Source: Bacteroidales bacterium (GTDB taxonomy: Bacteria; Bacteroidota; Bacteroidia; Bacteroidales; P3). From it: DNA of 33,929 nt. The stretch is from positions 1 through 33,929 of the forward strand of contig JAFSYK010000010.1 in the NCBI GenBank assembly GCA_017449975.1. The letters run 5' to 3'. The position numbers were made by a program, and so were the translations under genes. The notes under the pieces were generated by a model, which did no database searches, was not told where the DNA came from, and saw only the letters and a program-made list of their open reading frames with translations. Every line of letters begins with the position of its first letter. The stretch's first letter is position 1. Below, one piece after another: positions 1-7,484 of the stretch.

Positions 1-2
1 GC

Positions 3-434
3 CTAAAGCCCCATCAGCATGACCCGTTCCTCTTTCTTGAAGCCGAAACTTTCATAGAACGAGGGTAAAACGCCGTCGCAGGCGGTAATCAGATGAAAGC
101 CCACCATGCCTTGTGCTTTCATGTCGTCCAAGCATTGGCGAAGCAACTGGCTGGCAATGCCTTTCCTTTGGTGTCGAGGGGCAACGGCAAGATCATTGAT
201 TTCGAAAACACGGCCATAATGGAACAGCATGGATGTGCCCAAAATGAAGCCTGCAACGTCTCCGTCCACGACACATTCCAAGCCGTAATGCTGTTTGTTT
301 TCAAGCAGTTCGCTGACATGGATGGTGGCATCCTCCACCGTCCAGTCGTCGTTCCAAGGCTCGCCTGAAAACGCTGCCGCATATATGGATCCGTATTGGT
401 TCAAATGTTCAATGGTGCATGGTTTTATTGTCAT
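3..434 (-). CDS. GNAT family N-acetyltransferase
   Basis: A 143-residue single-domain GNAT acetyltransferase, which would transfer an acetyl group from acetyl-CoA to an unknown amine. The acetyl-CoA pyrophosphate-binding motif is visible as VAPRHQRKGIASQLL, the R/Q-x-x-G-x-A type, preceded by the strand FEINDLAV. The C-terminal FYESFGFKKEE is the usual GNAT beta6-alpha4 ending. I start it at the ATG at 434 (MTIKPCTIEHL) rather than 30 bases upstream, because the fold begins there and the extra residues are not GNAT-like. The stop lies at positions 3-5, so the gene is complete but what follows is outside the window. It is divergent from the ATPase gene. The family is certain; the substrate is unknown. 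Confidence 0.85.
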   Translation of the reverse strand: MTIKPCTIEHLNQYGSIYAAAFSGEPWNDDWTVEDATIHVSELLENKQHYGLECVVDGDVAGFILGTSMLFHYGRVFEINDLAVAPRHQRKGIASQLLRQCLDDMKAQGMVGFHLITACDGVLPSFYESFGFKKEERVMLMGL

Positions 435-553
435 AGTTGGGAGTATTTGTGATTTTGGCTGCAAAATAACGAAAAATTTGCAAAACGTAAGTTAGACATT
501 TTGTTGATGGATTTTTTTCCGTAAAAAAGTTACGGGAATTGAGAAATTATGTC

Positions 554-561
554 TATTTTTG
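554..561 (+). promoter_or_regulatory. Putative -7 box for the ATPase/TOPRIM pair
   Basis: TATTTTTG fits the Bacteroidetes -7 consensus TAnnTTTG and lies 25 bases before the ATG at 587. No clear -33 TTTG is seen at the usual spacing. If used, transcription would begin near 567, which rules out the longer TTG-started frame at 539 and supports the ATG at 587. Confidence 0.4.
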
Positions 562-586
562 CACCGTATTTCAAACCAAAAGTGTC

Positions 587-1690
587 ATGTTAGTCAAATT
601 TTCCGTAAAAAACTTTCGAGGATTTGCTGAAAGAATAGAATGGGACTTGTCGCATCCAAGCAATTATGAGTTCAACAAAAACGCCGTAAAAGATGGCATT
701 ATCAAGAATGGTATTGTCTATGGTCCCAACGGGTCTGGGAAGTCAAACTTTGCATTGGCTATCTTTGACATCGAGAATCATCTTTCCTCGAAATGGAAAA
801 AAACCGATTATTATTCCAATTTCGTCTATGCGGGCAATCCCCAAGCTCCCGTGGAATTCGAGTACGTCTTCAAATTCGGCGACGACCTTTTGGAATATCA
901 GTATTCAAAGAACTCGGCTGGATTGCTTGTCGCGGAATCATTGGTAGTGAATCACAAATTGGTATTCAAGAAAGATGCCGCTTTTTTCGAGATTGATGAT
1001 GAACAGTTCAAGATCGACAGCACGGTCAAGGAGAACTTCAAGCAGAATGTGAATAGTGTTTCTGTCATCAACTTTATCACGGCTTCCTACCCCTTGCCGC
1101 AAGAGCATTATATTGTCAAGTTGATGCTGTTTGTTAATTCTATGCTGTGGTTCAAGAATTTGGACAGCCGTGAGTTTATTGGCCTTGAAACTGCCAGCTT
1201 TGGTTTGGAGGAGTTTATCATCCAAAACAACTACGTCGATGACTTCTCCCACTTCCTGGCCAAGGTGAGCGAACAAGAATTCAAGTTTGCCGCTCCCAAA
1301 GAAGGCGACAAGATTTTGTTTTGCGAAATAGGAGGCAACACAACACCTTTCTTGTCCATTGCTTCAACAGGGACAAAAGCCTTGGAATTGCTTTATGTGT
1401 GGATTAAGCGGATGTCGGTTGCTTCGTTTGTCTTTATTGATGAATTTGACGCTTTCTATCATTTCAAGTTGTCGTTTGAAGTATGCAAGCTGCTGTTCAA
1501 CATGGATTGCCAAGTCTTTACCTCTTCTCATAACACCTATTTGATGACGAATGACCTCTTGCGTCCCGATTGCAACTTCATTTTGCAAAACAACAAAATC
1601 AAACCGCTTCAGGCGTGTACCGAGAAAGAGTTAAGGTTTGGACACAACATCGAGAAAATCTATAGAGCCAATGCGTTCCATGTCGAATAA
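587..1690 (+). CDS. AAA family ATPase (AAA15/RloA/AriA-like), putative defence sensor
   Basis: A 367-residue ABC-type ATPase of the SMC/OLD-like class. Walker A is GPNGSGKS at residues 46-53, an ABC-signature-like STGTKALELL begins at residue 260, Walker B is FVFIDEFDAF with D285 and E286, and the switch histidine is in TSSHNTYL near H315. The N-terminus MLVKFSVKNFRGF is typical of AAA15-type ATPases, so I start at the ATG at 587. The 3' end overlaps the next gene by 11 bases, implying translational coupling. ATPases of this class paired with TOPRIM-domain nucleases form defence systems such as AbiL/RloAB, OLD-like systems and PARIS. That role here is inferred from the pair, not shown. The region is visibly more AT-rich than the core genes, consistent with acquisition by transfer. 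Confidence 0.82.
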   Translation: MLVKFSVKNFRGFAERIEWDLSHPSNYEFNKNAVKDGIIKNGIVYGPNGSGKSNFALAIFDIENHLSSKWKKTDYYSNFVYAGNPQAPVEFEYVFKFGDDLLEYQYSKNSAGLLVAESLVVNHKLVFKKDAAFFEIDDEQFKIDSTVKENFKQNVNSVSVINFITASYPLPQEHYIVKLMLFVNSMLWFKNLDSREFIGLETASFGLEEFIIQNNYVDDFSHFLAKVSEQEFKFAAPKEGDKILFCEIGGNTTPFLSIASTGTKALELLYVWIKRMSVASFVFIDEFDAFYHFKLSFEVCKLLFNMDCQVFTSSHNTYLMTNDLLRPDCNFILQNNKIKPLQACTEKELRFGHNIEKIYRANAFHVE

Positions 1691-2474
1691 CGAGTTGCAT
1701 CTTTTCGTGTTTGAGGGTGTTCGGGCAGAATCCAAATACGTGGACAAGCTGGAACAGCATTTCCTTGGCAAAAGGATTTCGGTGAAGTGTGTCTATGATG
1801 CCGAGATTTATCAATTGTACAAGCAACTGAAAGCCGAGGAATTTGCATTCGATATGGTGAATCTTCTCAAAGAGCGCAGCAAGGAAAACGCGGAACTCTT
1901 GCGCGACTATACCCGCGACAGTTTTGCGTACATCTACTTGTTCTTTGACTATGATGCACACTCAACCTTGGCCGACGATGACAAACTCATGGAGATGCTT
2001 AAATTCTTCAATAATGAAACCGAGAACGGGCTGCTTTATGTCAGTTATCCTATGTTGGAGGCCATTCGCCATTACAAGGACATGGAAAGTTTCAAGAACC
2101 TTACCGTCAAATGCAAACGATCCAATTGTCCTTACAAAGACGACTGCAAGAAGGTGGAAGTCTGCATGAATGAACCCCATTACAAGACCGTTTCGGCAGC
2201 GGATAGTCTTCCACAACTGACCAACCTCAACAAATACACGAAGGAAGTCTGGCAAGAACTCATTTGTGCGCATCTGTCCAAAATGAATTATCTGGTAAAT
2301 GATGTTTTTGACCTGCCTACCAAGTTGGAGACACAAAACACCATTTTCGCGAAACAATTGGAGAAACACATCAACCACAAATGTCCGGAAGTGGCTGTAT
2401 TAAGCGCGTTTCCTGTTTATGTGTTGGATTATTATGGAGTTGAGGGGGTGAAAAGAAAGTTGGATGAACAATGA
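1680..2474 (+). CDS. TOPRIM-like partner of the ATPase (RloB/AbiLii/AriB-like), putative nuclease effector
   Basis: A 264-residue protein with the hallmarks of a TOPRIM fold: a first strand with acidic residue LFVFEG (E12) followed by E17, and a later strand ending in an acidic cluster YLFFDYDAH (D90, D92). These would be the metal-binding residues. A YPMLEAIRH segment near residues 123-131 resembles the conserved aromatic-Pro-x-x-E stretch in RloB-like proteins. An unusual four-cysteine patch (CKRSNCPYKDDCKKVEVC, about residues 144-161) could bind zinc. The gene begins inside the end of the ATPase gene; ATGs at 1671 and 1680 are both possible and I prefer 1680. In related systems the ATPase restrains the nuclease until phage infection, which is family knowledge. 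Exact family membership cannot be settled by eye. Confidence 0.65.
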   Translation: MSNNELHLFVFEGVRAESKYVDKLEQHFLGKRISVKCVYDAEIYQLYKQLKAEEFAFDMVNLLKERSKENAELLRDYTRDSFAYIYLFFDYDAHSTLADDDKLMEMLKFFNNETENGLLYVSYPMLEAIRHYKDMESFKNLTVKCKRSNCPYKDDCKKVEVCMNEPHYKTVSAADSLPQLTNLNKYTKEVWQELICAHLSKMNYLVNDVFDLPTKLETQNTIFAKQLEKHINHKCPEVAVLSAFPVYVLDYYGVEGVKRKLDEQ

Positions 2475-2533
2475 AAGTCAAAATTTTTGTTTGGCAATTA
2501 AAACAAGAACAAAAATGCAAACACAATAAACCA

Positions 2534-3160
2534 ATGGCAACATCAATATTACATATCAAAACAGAAATAGAATGTAAAGTGTTTCTCTTTGATGAGAAAA
2601 AAGGCATTGCTACACCAGGCAAATACTTTAACCTTGAAGTGCGCAAAGGGGAACAAGATTTGTTGCTTGTCAGCACAGAGAACAAGAACAAATTGTGTTT
2701 TTTATTCTACCATGTAGACGAAAGTGATAGAGACTATATACTCAACATAAAAGAAAGTGATTTTGAGTTGTTATCGTCCGAATTAGTTGATTTATTGAGT
2801 TTGGCAAAAACTGGTAAATCATCATCACAAACCCAATTAGCATATAGATATTATGATGGGAACGGCATTAAGAAAGATTATAAAAAAGCAGTGTATTGGT
2901 TTATAAAAGCAGCAGAGAAAGGCGATGATGCTGCACAAGTACGATTAGGAACTTGTTATGTAGAAGGTATAGGAGTGGAAAGGAATTATGAGCAAGGTCT
3001 TTATTGGATAAAAAAAGCAGTGGACCATAATAACACTCACGCCAAATAGGCTTTAGGTTTTTGTTATTCTACAGGTTGGGGAGTGGAAAAAGACAGTGTT
3101 TTAGCAGTTAAATGGTATAAAAAAGGTTCATCCGCTAAATGGATAGGAGGAGTCGTGTAG
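2534..3160 (+). pseudogene. Sel1-repeat protein interrupted by an in-frame TAG
   Basis: The intact part has an N-terminal beta-rich domain (MATSILHIKTEIECKVFLFD onward, about 85 residues) of a type common in Bacteroidales. Sel1-like helical repeats follow (YRYYDGNGIKKDYKKAVYWF, then GTCYVEGIGVERNYEQGLYW). A TAG at 3047-3049 stops the frame, but the same frame continues with ALGFCYSTGWGVEKD and LAVKWYKK, a clear third Sel1 repeat, to a TAG at 3158-3160. The TAG sits where Sel1 repeats usually carry Gln or Tyr, so one base change explains it. An in-frame ATG at 2471 overlaps the preceding stop as ATGA; I prefer 2534 because the extra 21 residues are Lys-rich and unlike the family. Sel1 proteins are protein-interaction scaffolds. 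A truncated 171-residue protein may still be made. Confidence 0.7.
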
Positions 3161-3240
3161 TGAGAGGAGTTTGAGTTTAAAGAAAGGCATGTCTCTGTAG
3201 CCATAGGCTTGGCGTTTCATGGTTTTGATTTTAGGTAACC

Positions 3241-3324
3241 ACTAATTATTCGTTTTATTTGAACACGAATTGCACGAATAACACGAATAGTAATTCGTTA
3301 GATTCGTGTTCACAACTAATTATT
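3241..3324. repeat. Composite direct/inverted repeat element (CACGAAT type)
   Basis: Three copies of CACGAAT occur at an exact 9-base period (3264, 3273, 3282). TGAACACGAAT at 3260-3270 is the perfect inverse of ATTCGTGTTCA at 3302-3312. The whole is bracketed by the direct repeat ACTAATTATT at 3241-3250 and 3315-3324. The rest of the spacer 3161-3382 shows no gene. This resembles small repeat elements scattered through Bacteroidales intergenic DNA; its function is unknown. Confidence 0.7.
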
Positions 3325-3382
3325 AGAGGTTATTTTTATTGTTGATGCCAAACTTGCGCTTGAAGAGAAGTCGCTCGAAAAC

Positions 3383-3586
3383 TTGAACCGAATCACGAAA
3401 TATTACGTCAGAGGCCTTATTACTGTCGCCCTACTCATCGGCTCCGCCCTGCTGTGCACAACAGCACCGCTCTCCGAGGACAACATCGCCGGAGCGATAG
3501 CTTTCCGAGGTGTAGGTATCGCAGGATTTCTGCTTGGCGTATTCTACACCTACCGTCTTTACAGGAATATGAAGAAGGGCAAATAG
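3383..3586 (+). CDS. Small membrane protein, unknown function
   Basis: A 67-residue protein with two hydrophobic segments (GLITVALLIGSALLCTT and AIAFRGVGIAGFLLGVFYTYRLY) and a basic tail NMKKGK, so probably an inner-membrane hairpin. The only start in frame near the 5' end is a TTG at 3383; no ATG or GTG lies upstream before the stop at 3317-3319. The open frame upstream reads VDAKLALEEKSLENLNRITKYY, which looks like genuine protein. The true start may therefore be a rare codon, or the gene may have lost its 5' end. It is followed by a strong hairpin at 3623. I do not recognise the family. Confidence 0.5.
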   Translation: MNRITKYYVRGLITVALLIGSALLCTTAPLSEDNIAGAIAFRGVGIAGFLLGVFYTYRLYRNMKKGK

Positions 3587-3622
3587 CCCAAATTTAAAAT
3601 CCAACTCATCTAAAGCTAATGC

Positions 3623-3654
3623 AACGGCTGCCATCCTTGCGGATGGCAGCCGTT
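3623..3654. terminator. Bidirectional terminator hairpin
   Basis: Perfect 14-base stem (AACGGCTGCCATCC with its complement) around a TTGC loop. It lies between the converging small membrane protein gene and the flavodoxin-like gene, so it probably ends transcripts from both sides. The flanking T-tracts are short. Confidence 0.75.
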
Positions 3655-3669
3655 TTGGTTCGTTGATTA

Positions 3670-4500
3670 CTATCTGACTACTCGGGTGAAGACAGGGGCA
3701 GATCCTTCCACTGCCATTACATAGACCTGCAACTCACCGGCGGGAGGCATATTGGGGTTGTCCTCGCGCGGAAGGTCAACGGCGGTGAATTGATATTCCG
3801 TACCTCCAGGAATGGCACGGATGGCAACGGTCTTGGCTTGCGCGTGGAGCATGGGATAGCCATCGACGGCAGCATTGAAAACAACCGCCTCCTCGTCACT
3901 CACCGGATGCTGCTCGCCGAAGTCTTCCAACTGCGTATATTCTCCCTCAACAAAGCCGGAAGCCTTCAAGAATTGATCCACCTCCTGCGGCATCGCCTCC
4001 ATACGGGCGGCACGGACACCGTAGCCCGAGAGAATTTCGGCACCGGGCTGCTGCGCAGCCAAATCCTTCACACTCGACTCCAGTCCGCCACTGCCAAAGG
4101 TACAGAACGGCACCACCTTCTTGCCAGTCAAATCCACTTGGTTCAATAAGGTGGCGACGGGCGGCGCATAGGTGCCAAACCAGACAGGATAGCCGATAAA
4201 CACCACATCGTACTGCGACACGTCGACCTTCAGCGGCTCAATCTCGGTGACGACACCCTGTTCACGATCCCTCAGACAACGCTCAATCGTAGCTTGAAAG
4301 TCACCATTGTAGGGGTTGACCGGAACAATGGACTCTATGTCGGCAGCCAGACGGGTGGCGATCTCCTCTGCCACCGCCTTGGTGTTCGATGTCTGGGAAT
4401 AGTAGAGGACCAGCATCTTGGGGGTCTCTTTCTTGGGTGTGCACGACACCGCCGTGGCCATCGCAGCCACCAATACCAACATCAGATTCGTCTTTTTCAT
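3670..4500 (-). CDS. Flavodoxin-like lipoprotein
   Basis: A 276-residue protein with a lipoprotein signal (MKKTNLMLVLVAAMATAVSC, lipobox AVSC). A flavodoxin fold of about residues 28-190 follows: LVLYYSQTSNTKAVAEEIA is the FMN-phosphate loop, YDVVFIGYPVWFGTYAPPV the second flavin loop, and KKVVPFCTFGSGGLESS the third. The last roughly 70 residues (KTVAIRAIPGGTEYQFTAVD onward) form a beta-rich tail not seen in ordinary flavodoxins. It would act as an exported, lipid-anchored electron carrier or NAD(P)H-dependent reductase. A TAnnTTTG box lies about 120 bases upstream. The flavodoxin domain is clear; the partner is unknown. Confidence 0.85.
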   Translation of the reverse strand: MKKTNLMLVLVAAMATAVSCTPKKETPKMLVLYYSQTSNTKAVAEEIATRLAADIESIVPVNPYNGDFQATIERCLRDREQGVVTEIEPLKVDVSQYDVVFIGYPVWFGTYAPPVATLLNQVDLTGKKVVPFCTFGSGGLESSVKDLAAQQPGAEILSGYGVRAARMEAMPQEVDQFLKASGFVEGEYTQLEDFGEQHPVSDEEAVVFNAAVDGYPMLHAQAKTVAIRAIPGGTEYQFTAVDLPREDNPNMPPAGELQVYVMAVEGSAPVFTRVVR

Positions 4501-4619
4501 GTTATAGTTTTCGTTTAAGGTTTAAGGTTTAACGTTTAATGTGCTTTCAATATGATATTCGGAAATTTGGAAAAATGCAGTTCATAAGACAGTAATAGGT
4601 TGACAGAACTGTTAGGTTG

Positions 4620-4627
4620 CAAATGTA
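4620..4627 (-). promoter_or_regulatory. Putative -7 box upstream of the flavodoxin-like gene
   Basis: Read on the minus strand this is TACATTTG, matching TAnnTTTG. A matching -33 box is not evident. The leader would be about 110 bases. The remaining spacer 4501-4619 holds only simple GGTTTAA-like repeats at about 4512-4540. Confidence 0.45.
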
Positions 4628-4670
4628 CTAAAAAAACATCATAACACGTGAATCTGAATAAAAAACAAGA

Positions 4671-4694
4671 CGGGTGACCCAGATGAGTCACCCG
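4671..4694 (-). terminator. Terminator of the methylmalonyl-CoA decarboxylase operon
   Basis: CGGGTGAC pairs with GTCACCCG around an 8-base loop. On the minus strand it is followed within a few bases by a T-rich run (4660-4666). It lies about 30 bases past the beta-subunit stop codon. Confidence 0.75.
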
Positions 4695-4723
4695 CTTGCC
4701 ATTATGAAGAAACGATTACTTGT

Positions 4724-5896
4724 TTAGTGGAGGAATGCCAGCAGAATACCGGCGGCGACAGCCGAACCCACCACGCCAGCCACATTGGGACCCATGGCGT
4801 GCTGCAGCAGATAGTTGGTTTTGTCGTACTCCAGACCCACATTGTTCGACACTCGTGCGGCATCGGGAACGGCGCTGACGCCCGAGTTACCAATCAGCGG
4901 GTTGATTTTGTTGCCGTCTTTCAGGAAGAGGTTGAACAGCTTGACAAAGCCCACACCGCAGAAGGTGGCGATGACAAAGGAGAAAGCGCCCAAAGCAAAG
5001 ATAAGCACCGAACGTCCCGTGAGGAACGATGTAGCCTGGGTCGAGGCTCCGACGGTGAGACCAATCAGCAGCGTGCAGATGTTCACAATGGCGTTAGAGG
5101 CCACCTCGGACAGACGCTTGGTGACACCGCACTCTTTGAGCAGGTTGCCGAAGAAAAGCATACCCAGCAGCGGCAGACCCGACGGCACGATGAATGCGCA
5201 GAAGAGGAAACAAACGATGGGGAAGCATATCTTCTCCAGCTTGGAGACCTGACGCGGCGGCTTCATACGGATGACGCGCTCTTTGGGCGTGGTCATCAGT
5301 CGCATGATGGGCGGCTGGATAACCGGCACCAGTGCCATATAGGAGTAGGCCGACACGGCGATAGCACCCATCAGCTCAGGAGCCAGCTGGCTGGAGAGGA
5401 AGATGGCGGTGGGACCGTCGGCACCACCAATGATACCGATGGCACCAGCCTCATTGGGAGCGAAGCCCAACGCCATAGCACCCATATAGGCAGCAAAGAT
5501 ACCGCACTGGGCCGAGGCACCGATAAGGAACAGCTTCGGATTGGAAAGCAACGCCGAAAAGTCGGTCATGGCTCCAATACCCAAGAATATCAAGGGTGGA
5601 TACCAACCGTTCTGAACACCGTGGTAGAGGATATTCAACACCGAATTCTGCTCATAGATACCTATCTTTAATCCAGGATAGAAGGGGATGTTGCCAACCA
5701 GGATACCGAATCCGATAGGCACCAGCAGCAGCGGTTCAAACTCGAACTTGATGCCCAAAAAGATGAACACCAGTCCAATCAATATCATAATAATGTGGCC
5801 GATGGTGACATTGGCGAAACCCGTATACTGCAGAAACTGCACCAACTGGGTCGACATGAAGTCCATGAAACCACCTGTGGCTAATAAACTGAACAT
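4724..5896 (-). CDS. mmdB: Methylmalonyl-CoA decarboxylase beta subunit, Na+-translocating (OadB/MmdB family)
   Basis: A 390-residue polytopic membrane protein of the sodium-translocating decarboxylase beta family. It decarboxylates carboxybiotin and moves Na+ out of the cell. The conserved GGADGPTAIFLSSQLAPEL stretch carries the sodium-coupling Asp (D160), and GLTVGASTQA and NPLIGNSGVSAVPDAARV are the other family landmarks. Length is near the family norm of about 375-430. It is the last gene of the operon, after the biotin carrier, and is followed by a terminator. In this context (mmdA plus epimerase) the substrate is methylmalonyl-CoA rather than oxaloacetate; the beta subunit alone would not tell. 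Confidence 0.93.
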   Translation of the reverse strand: MFSLLATGGFMDFMSTQLVQFLQYTGFANVTIGHIIMILIGLVFIFLGIKFEFEPLLLVPIGFGILVGNIPFYPGLKIGIYEQNSVLNILYHGVQNGWYPPLIFLGIGAMTDFSALLSNPKLFLIGASAQCGIFAAYMGAMALGFAPNEAGAIGIIGGADGPTAIFLSSQLAPELMGAIAVSAYSYMALVPVIQPPIMRLMTTPKERVIRMKPPRQVSKLEKICFPIVCFLFCAFIVPSGLPLLGMLFFGNLLKECGVTKRLSEVASNAIVNICTLLIGLTVGASTQATSFLTGRSVLIFALGAFSFVIATFCGVGFVKLFNLFLKDGNKINPLIGNSGVSAVPDAARVSNNVGLEYDKTNYLLQHAMGPNVAGVVGSAVAAGILLAFLH

Positions 5897-5921
5897 TTTA
5901 ATAATTGTTTGAATGTTTGAT

Positions 5922-6000
5922 TGCTTGATTGTTTGAGTATTGATTGCCTTTTAGTTTGAGCGCTGACTGCGTAGCATTCAAGCATTCAGGCAATCAAGCA
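5922..6000. repeat. Inverted repeat in the biotin-carrier/beta-subunit spacer
   Basis: TGCTTGATTG at 5922-5931 is the perfect inverse of CAATCAAGCA at 5991-6000. Between them are degenerate TTGA/TTTGA units. It could form a long weak stem in the operon mRNA between the biotin-carrier and beta-subunit genes. Confidence 0.45.
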
Positions 6001-6008
6001 TTTTAAAG

Positions 6009-6470
6009 TTATCCAATCACAATCAGTGTGTCGCCCTCGAGGACGTTGTCACCCTTGCGGACATTGACAGACTTGACGGTACCGTCGCAGTCGGCCTCGA
6101 TGTTGTTCTCCATCTTCATGGCTTCGAGCAGCACCACACGCTGACCGGCCTTGACAGCATCGCCCACGTTGACGAAGACGTCGAGGATGGTGCCGGGGAG
6201 CGGCGTGGAGACCTTGTTGCCGGCAACAGCCGAGCTGCTCTTGGCAGCGCTGGGAGCGGCAGCGGGAGCACCCTGCTGCATGCCACCTGTCGACACGCGG
6301 GGCGCGGGTCGGCTGCTGATGATAGTAGTGGTAGGACGGGGACGCATCTCCTGATCGACCGTGACTGTATAGGAAGTGCCGTTGACTGCCAGCTTGATTT
6401 CCTGACCTTCAACCTCGTTGATATCGACGTTGTAGGCGTTGTCGTTTATTTTGAATTTGAAGCTTTTCAT
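6009..6470 (-). CDS. mmdC: Biotin carboxyl carrier subunit of the decarboxylase
   Basis: A 153-residue biotin carrier. The C-terminal biotinyl domain (about residues 88-153) has the biotin-attachment motif EAMKMENN with the target lysine K119, and the usual 'PLPGTI' and 'VNVRKGDNV' strands. A flexible Ala/Pro-rich linker occupies about residues 55-88. The N-terminal 45 residues form the small beta domain seen in decarboxylase carriers. It shuttles the carboxyl group from the MmdA site to the membrane beta subunit. Its ATG shares one base with the TAA of the upstream OadG-like gene, so the two are translationally coupled. Confidence 0.93.
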   Translation of the reverse strand: MKSFKFKINDNAYNVDINEVEGQEIKLAVNGTSYTVTVDQEMRPRPTTTIISSRPAPRVSTGGMQQGAPAAAPSAAKSSSAVAGNKVSTPLPGTILDVFVNVGDAVKAGQRVVLLEAMKMENNIEADCDGTVKSVNVRKGDNVLEGDTLIVIG

Positions 6471-7447
6471 TATCGTCTGTTGTTAAAATATTGATTCATA
6501 TTGTAGAATTTCGCATTCCAGGGCGTCCAAGATCGCTCCACCTTCTGGATGGTGATGATGGTGTTCTCCTCATCATGCAACTCCTCATTGTAGAGGTGGA
6601 TGGCGGCGGCGATGGCGGCATAAACCTCGGCATCGGCCTGACCCTGTGTTGCGTCGGCAGCCTGGGCGGCACCAGCGGCAGCCTTCGGCTTACGATCTTG
6701 AACCTTGGACACACCGGCGGCAAACCACTTCATGATGAAGCAGATGCAGGCCAGCAGCAGGAACACCACCACGATGGCCACGACAGCTAGACCGAAACCT
6801 CTCGGGTCGGACGACTGGATGCGCTCGGCCTGACGCGGCATGTGATAATGGCAGCTGGAGGTGCAGGTCAACTCCGACAAATCATCATTGAATTCAACAT
6901 AGTGGATGTCGTAACCCAGCGGATTCTTTCCCATAACGAGAATCTCGTCGGAATTGTCGAGAAGACGGAAAGCGTAGGCATTGCTACCGAAACCGATAAA
7001 AGCGCACGGCTCCATCTCGACATTCTCGCCATCGACATCCATCGGCAGCAACGTCAGGAACGACGAATCGCTCGACGAAGCCAACAGTACGATGCACTCG
7101 TCCATGATGCCCACCGACTTGGGGCGGACAATCTTGGTCAAATCGTGACGACCTTTGAAAACGTCAGTGACGTAGGTGCCGCAGCAACGCATGGTGTCGC
7201 CCTCACGCACAAGGAAGTGGATGGAGCATTCGATGCTGTCAATCAGCACCACACCGTCGAGCCACGGAATGTAGCAAGCATGCACCGAGGCAAAACCCGT
7301 CGAGGGATCGTCCCAGCCCAGCGGCATTGCCCCTTCCAGGTTCAGATCCTGGTTGCCGACTGTGTCGTGGACGACAGGCTGAGCCTGCACGCCCACCATC
7401 AGAAACGTCAGCAGACAGACGGATAGATATTTTTTTATTGTATTCAT
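6470..7447 (-). CDS. OadG-like (gamma/delta) subunit with large exported domain
   Basis: A 325-residue protein started at the ATG at 7447, which gives a clean signal peptide (MNTIKKYLSVCLLTFLMVGVQAQ); the upstream in-frame start at 7492 spoils it. Residues about 24-215 form a predicted exported region with no family I can name. A single membrane segment follows (GFGLAVVAIVVVFLLLACICF, about 218-241) and then a cytosolic Ala/Gln-rich linker, the arrangement of OadG/MmdD subunits that tie the carboxyltransferase to the membrane beta subunit. Typical OadG proteins are only about 80-120 residues, so the exported domain is an addition. The gene precedes and overlaps the biotin carrier gene. Confidence 0.75.
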   Translation of the reverse strand: MNTIKKYLSVCLLTFLMVGVQAQPVVHDTVGNQDLNLEGAMPLGWDDPSTGFASVHACYIPWLDGVVLIDSIECSIHFLVREGDTMRCCGTYVTDVFKGRHDLTKIVRPKSVGIMDECIVLLASSSDSSFLTLLPMDVDGENVEMEPCAFIGFGSNAYAFRLLDNSDEILVMGKNPLGYDIHYVEFNDDLSELTCTSSCHYHMPRQAERIQSSDPRGFGLAVVAIVVVFLLLACICFIMKWFAAGVSKVQDRKPKAAAGAAQAADATQGQADAEVYAAIAAAIHLYNEELHDEENTIITIQKVERSWTPWNAKFYNMNQYFNNRR

Positions 7448-7484
7448 TCTATAAACCATGAATTGATTGTTGCGATTTTCTGTT

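Noticed and set aside
587-2474. Reading the ATPase pair as a retron or restriction system
   Set aside because: No reverse transcriptase, methylase or specificity subunit is present, and no msr/msd-like inverted repeat precedes the ATPase gene.
4727-5671. A long plus frame opposite the decarboxylase beta subunit
   Set aside because: Low-complexity His/Gln/Arg-rich translation, complementary to a clearly conserved membrane protein.
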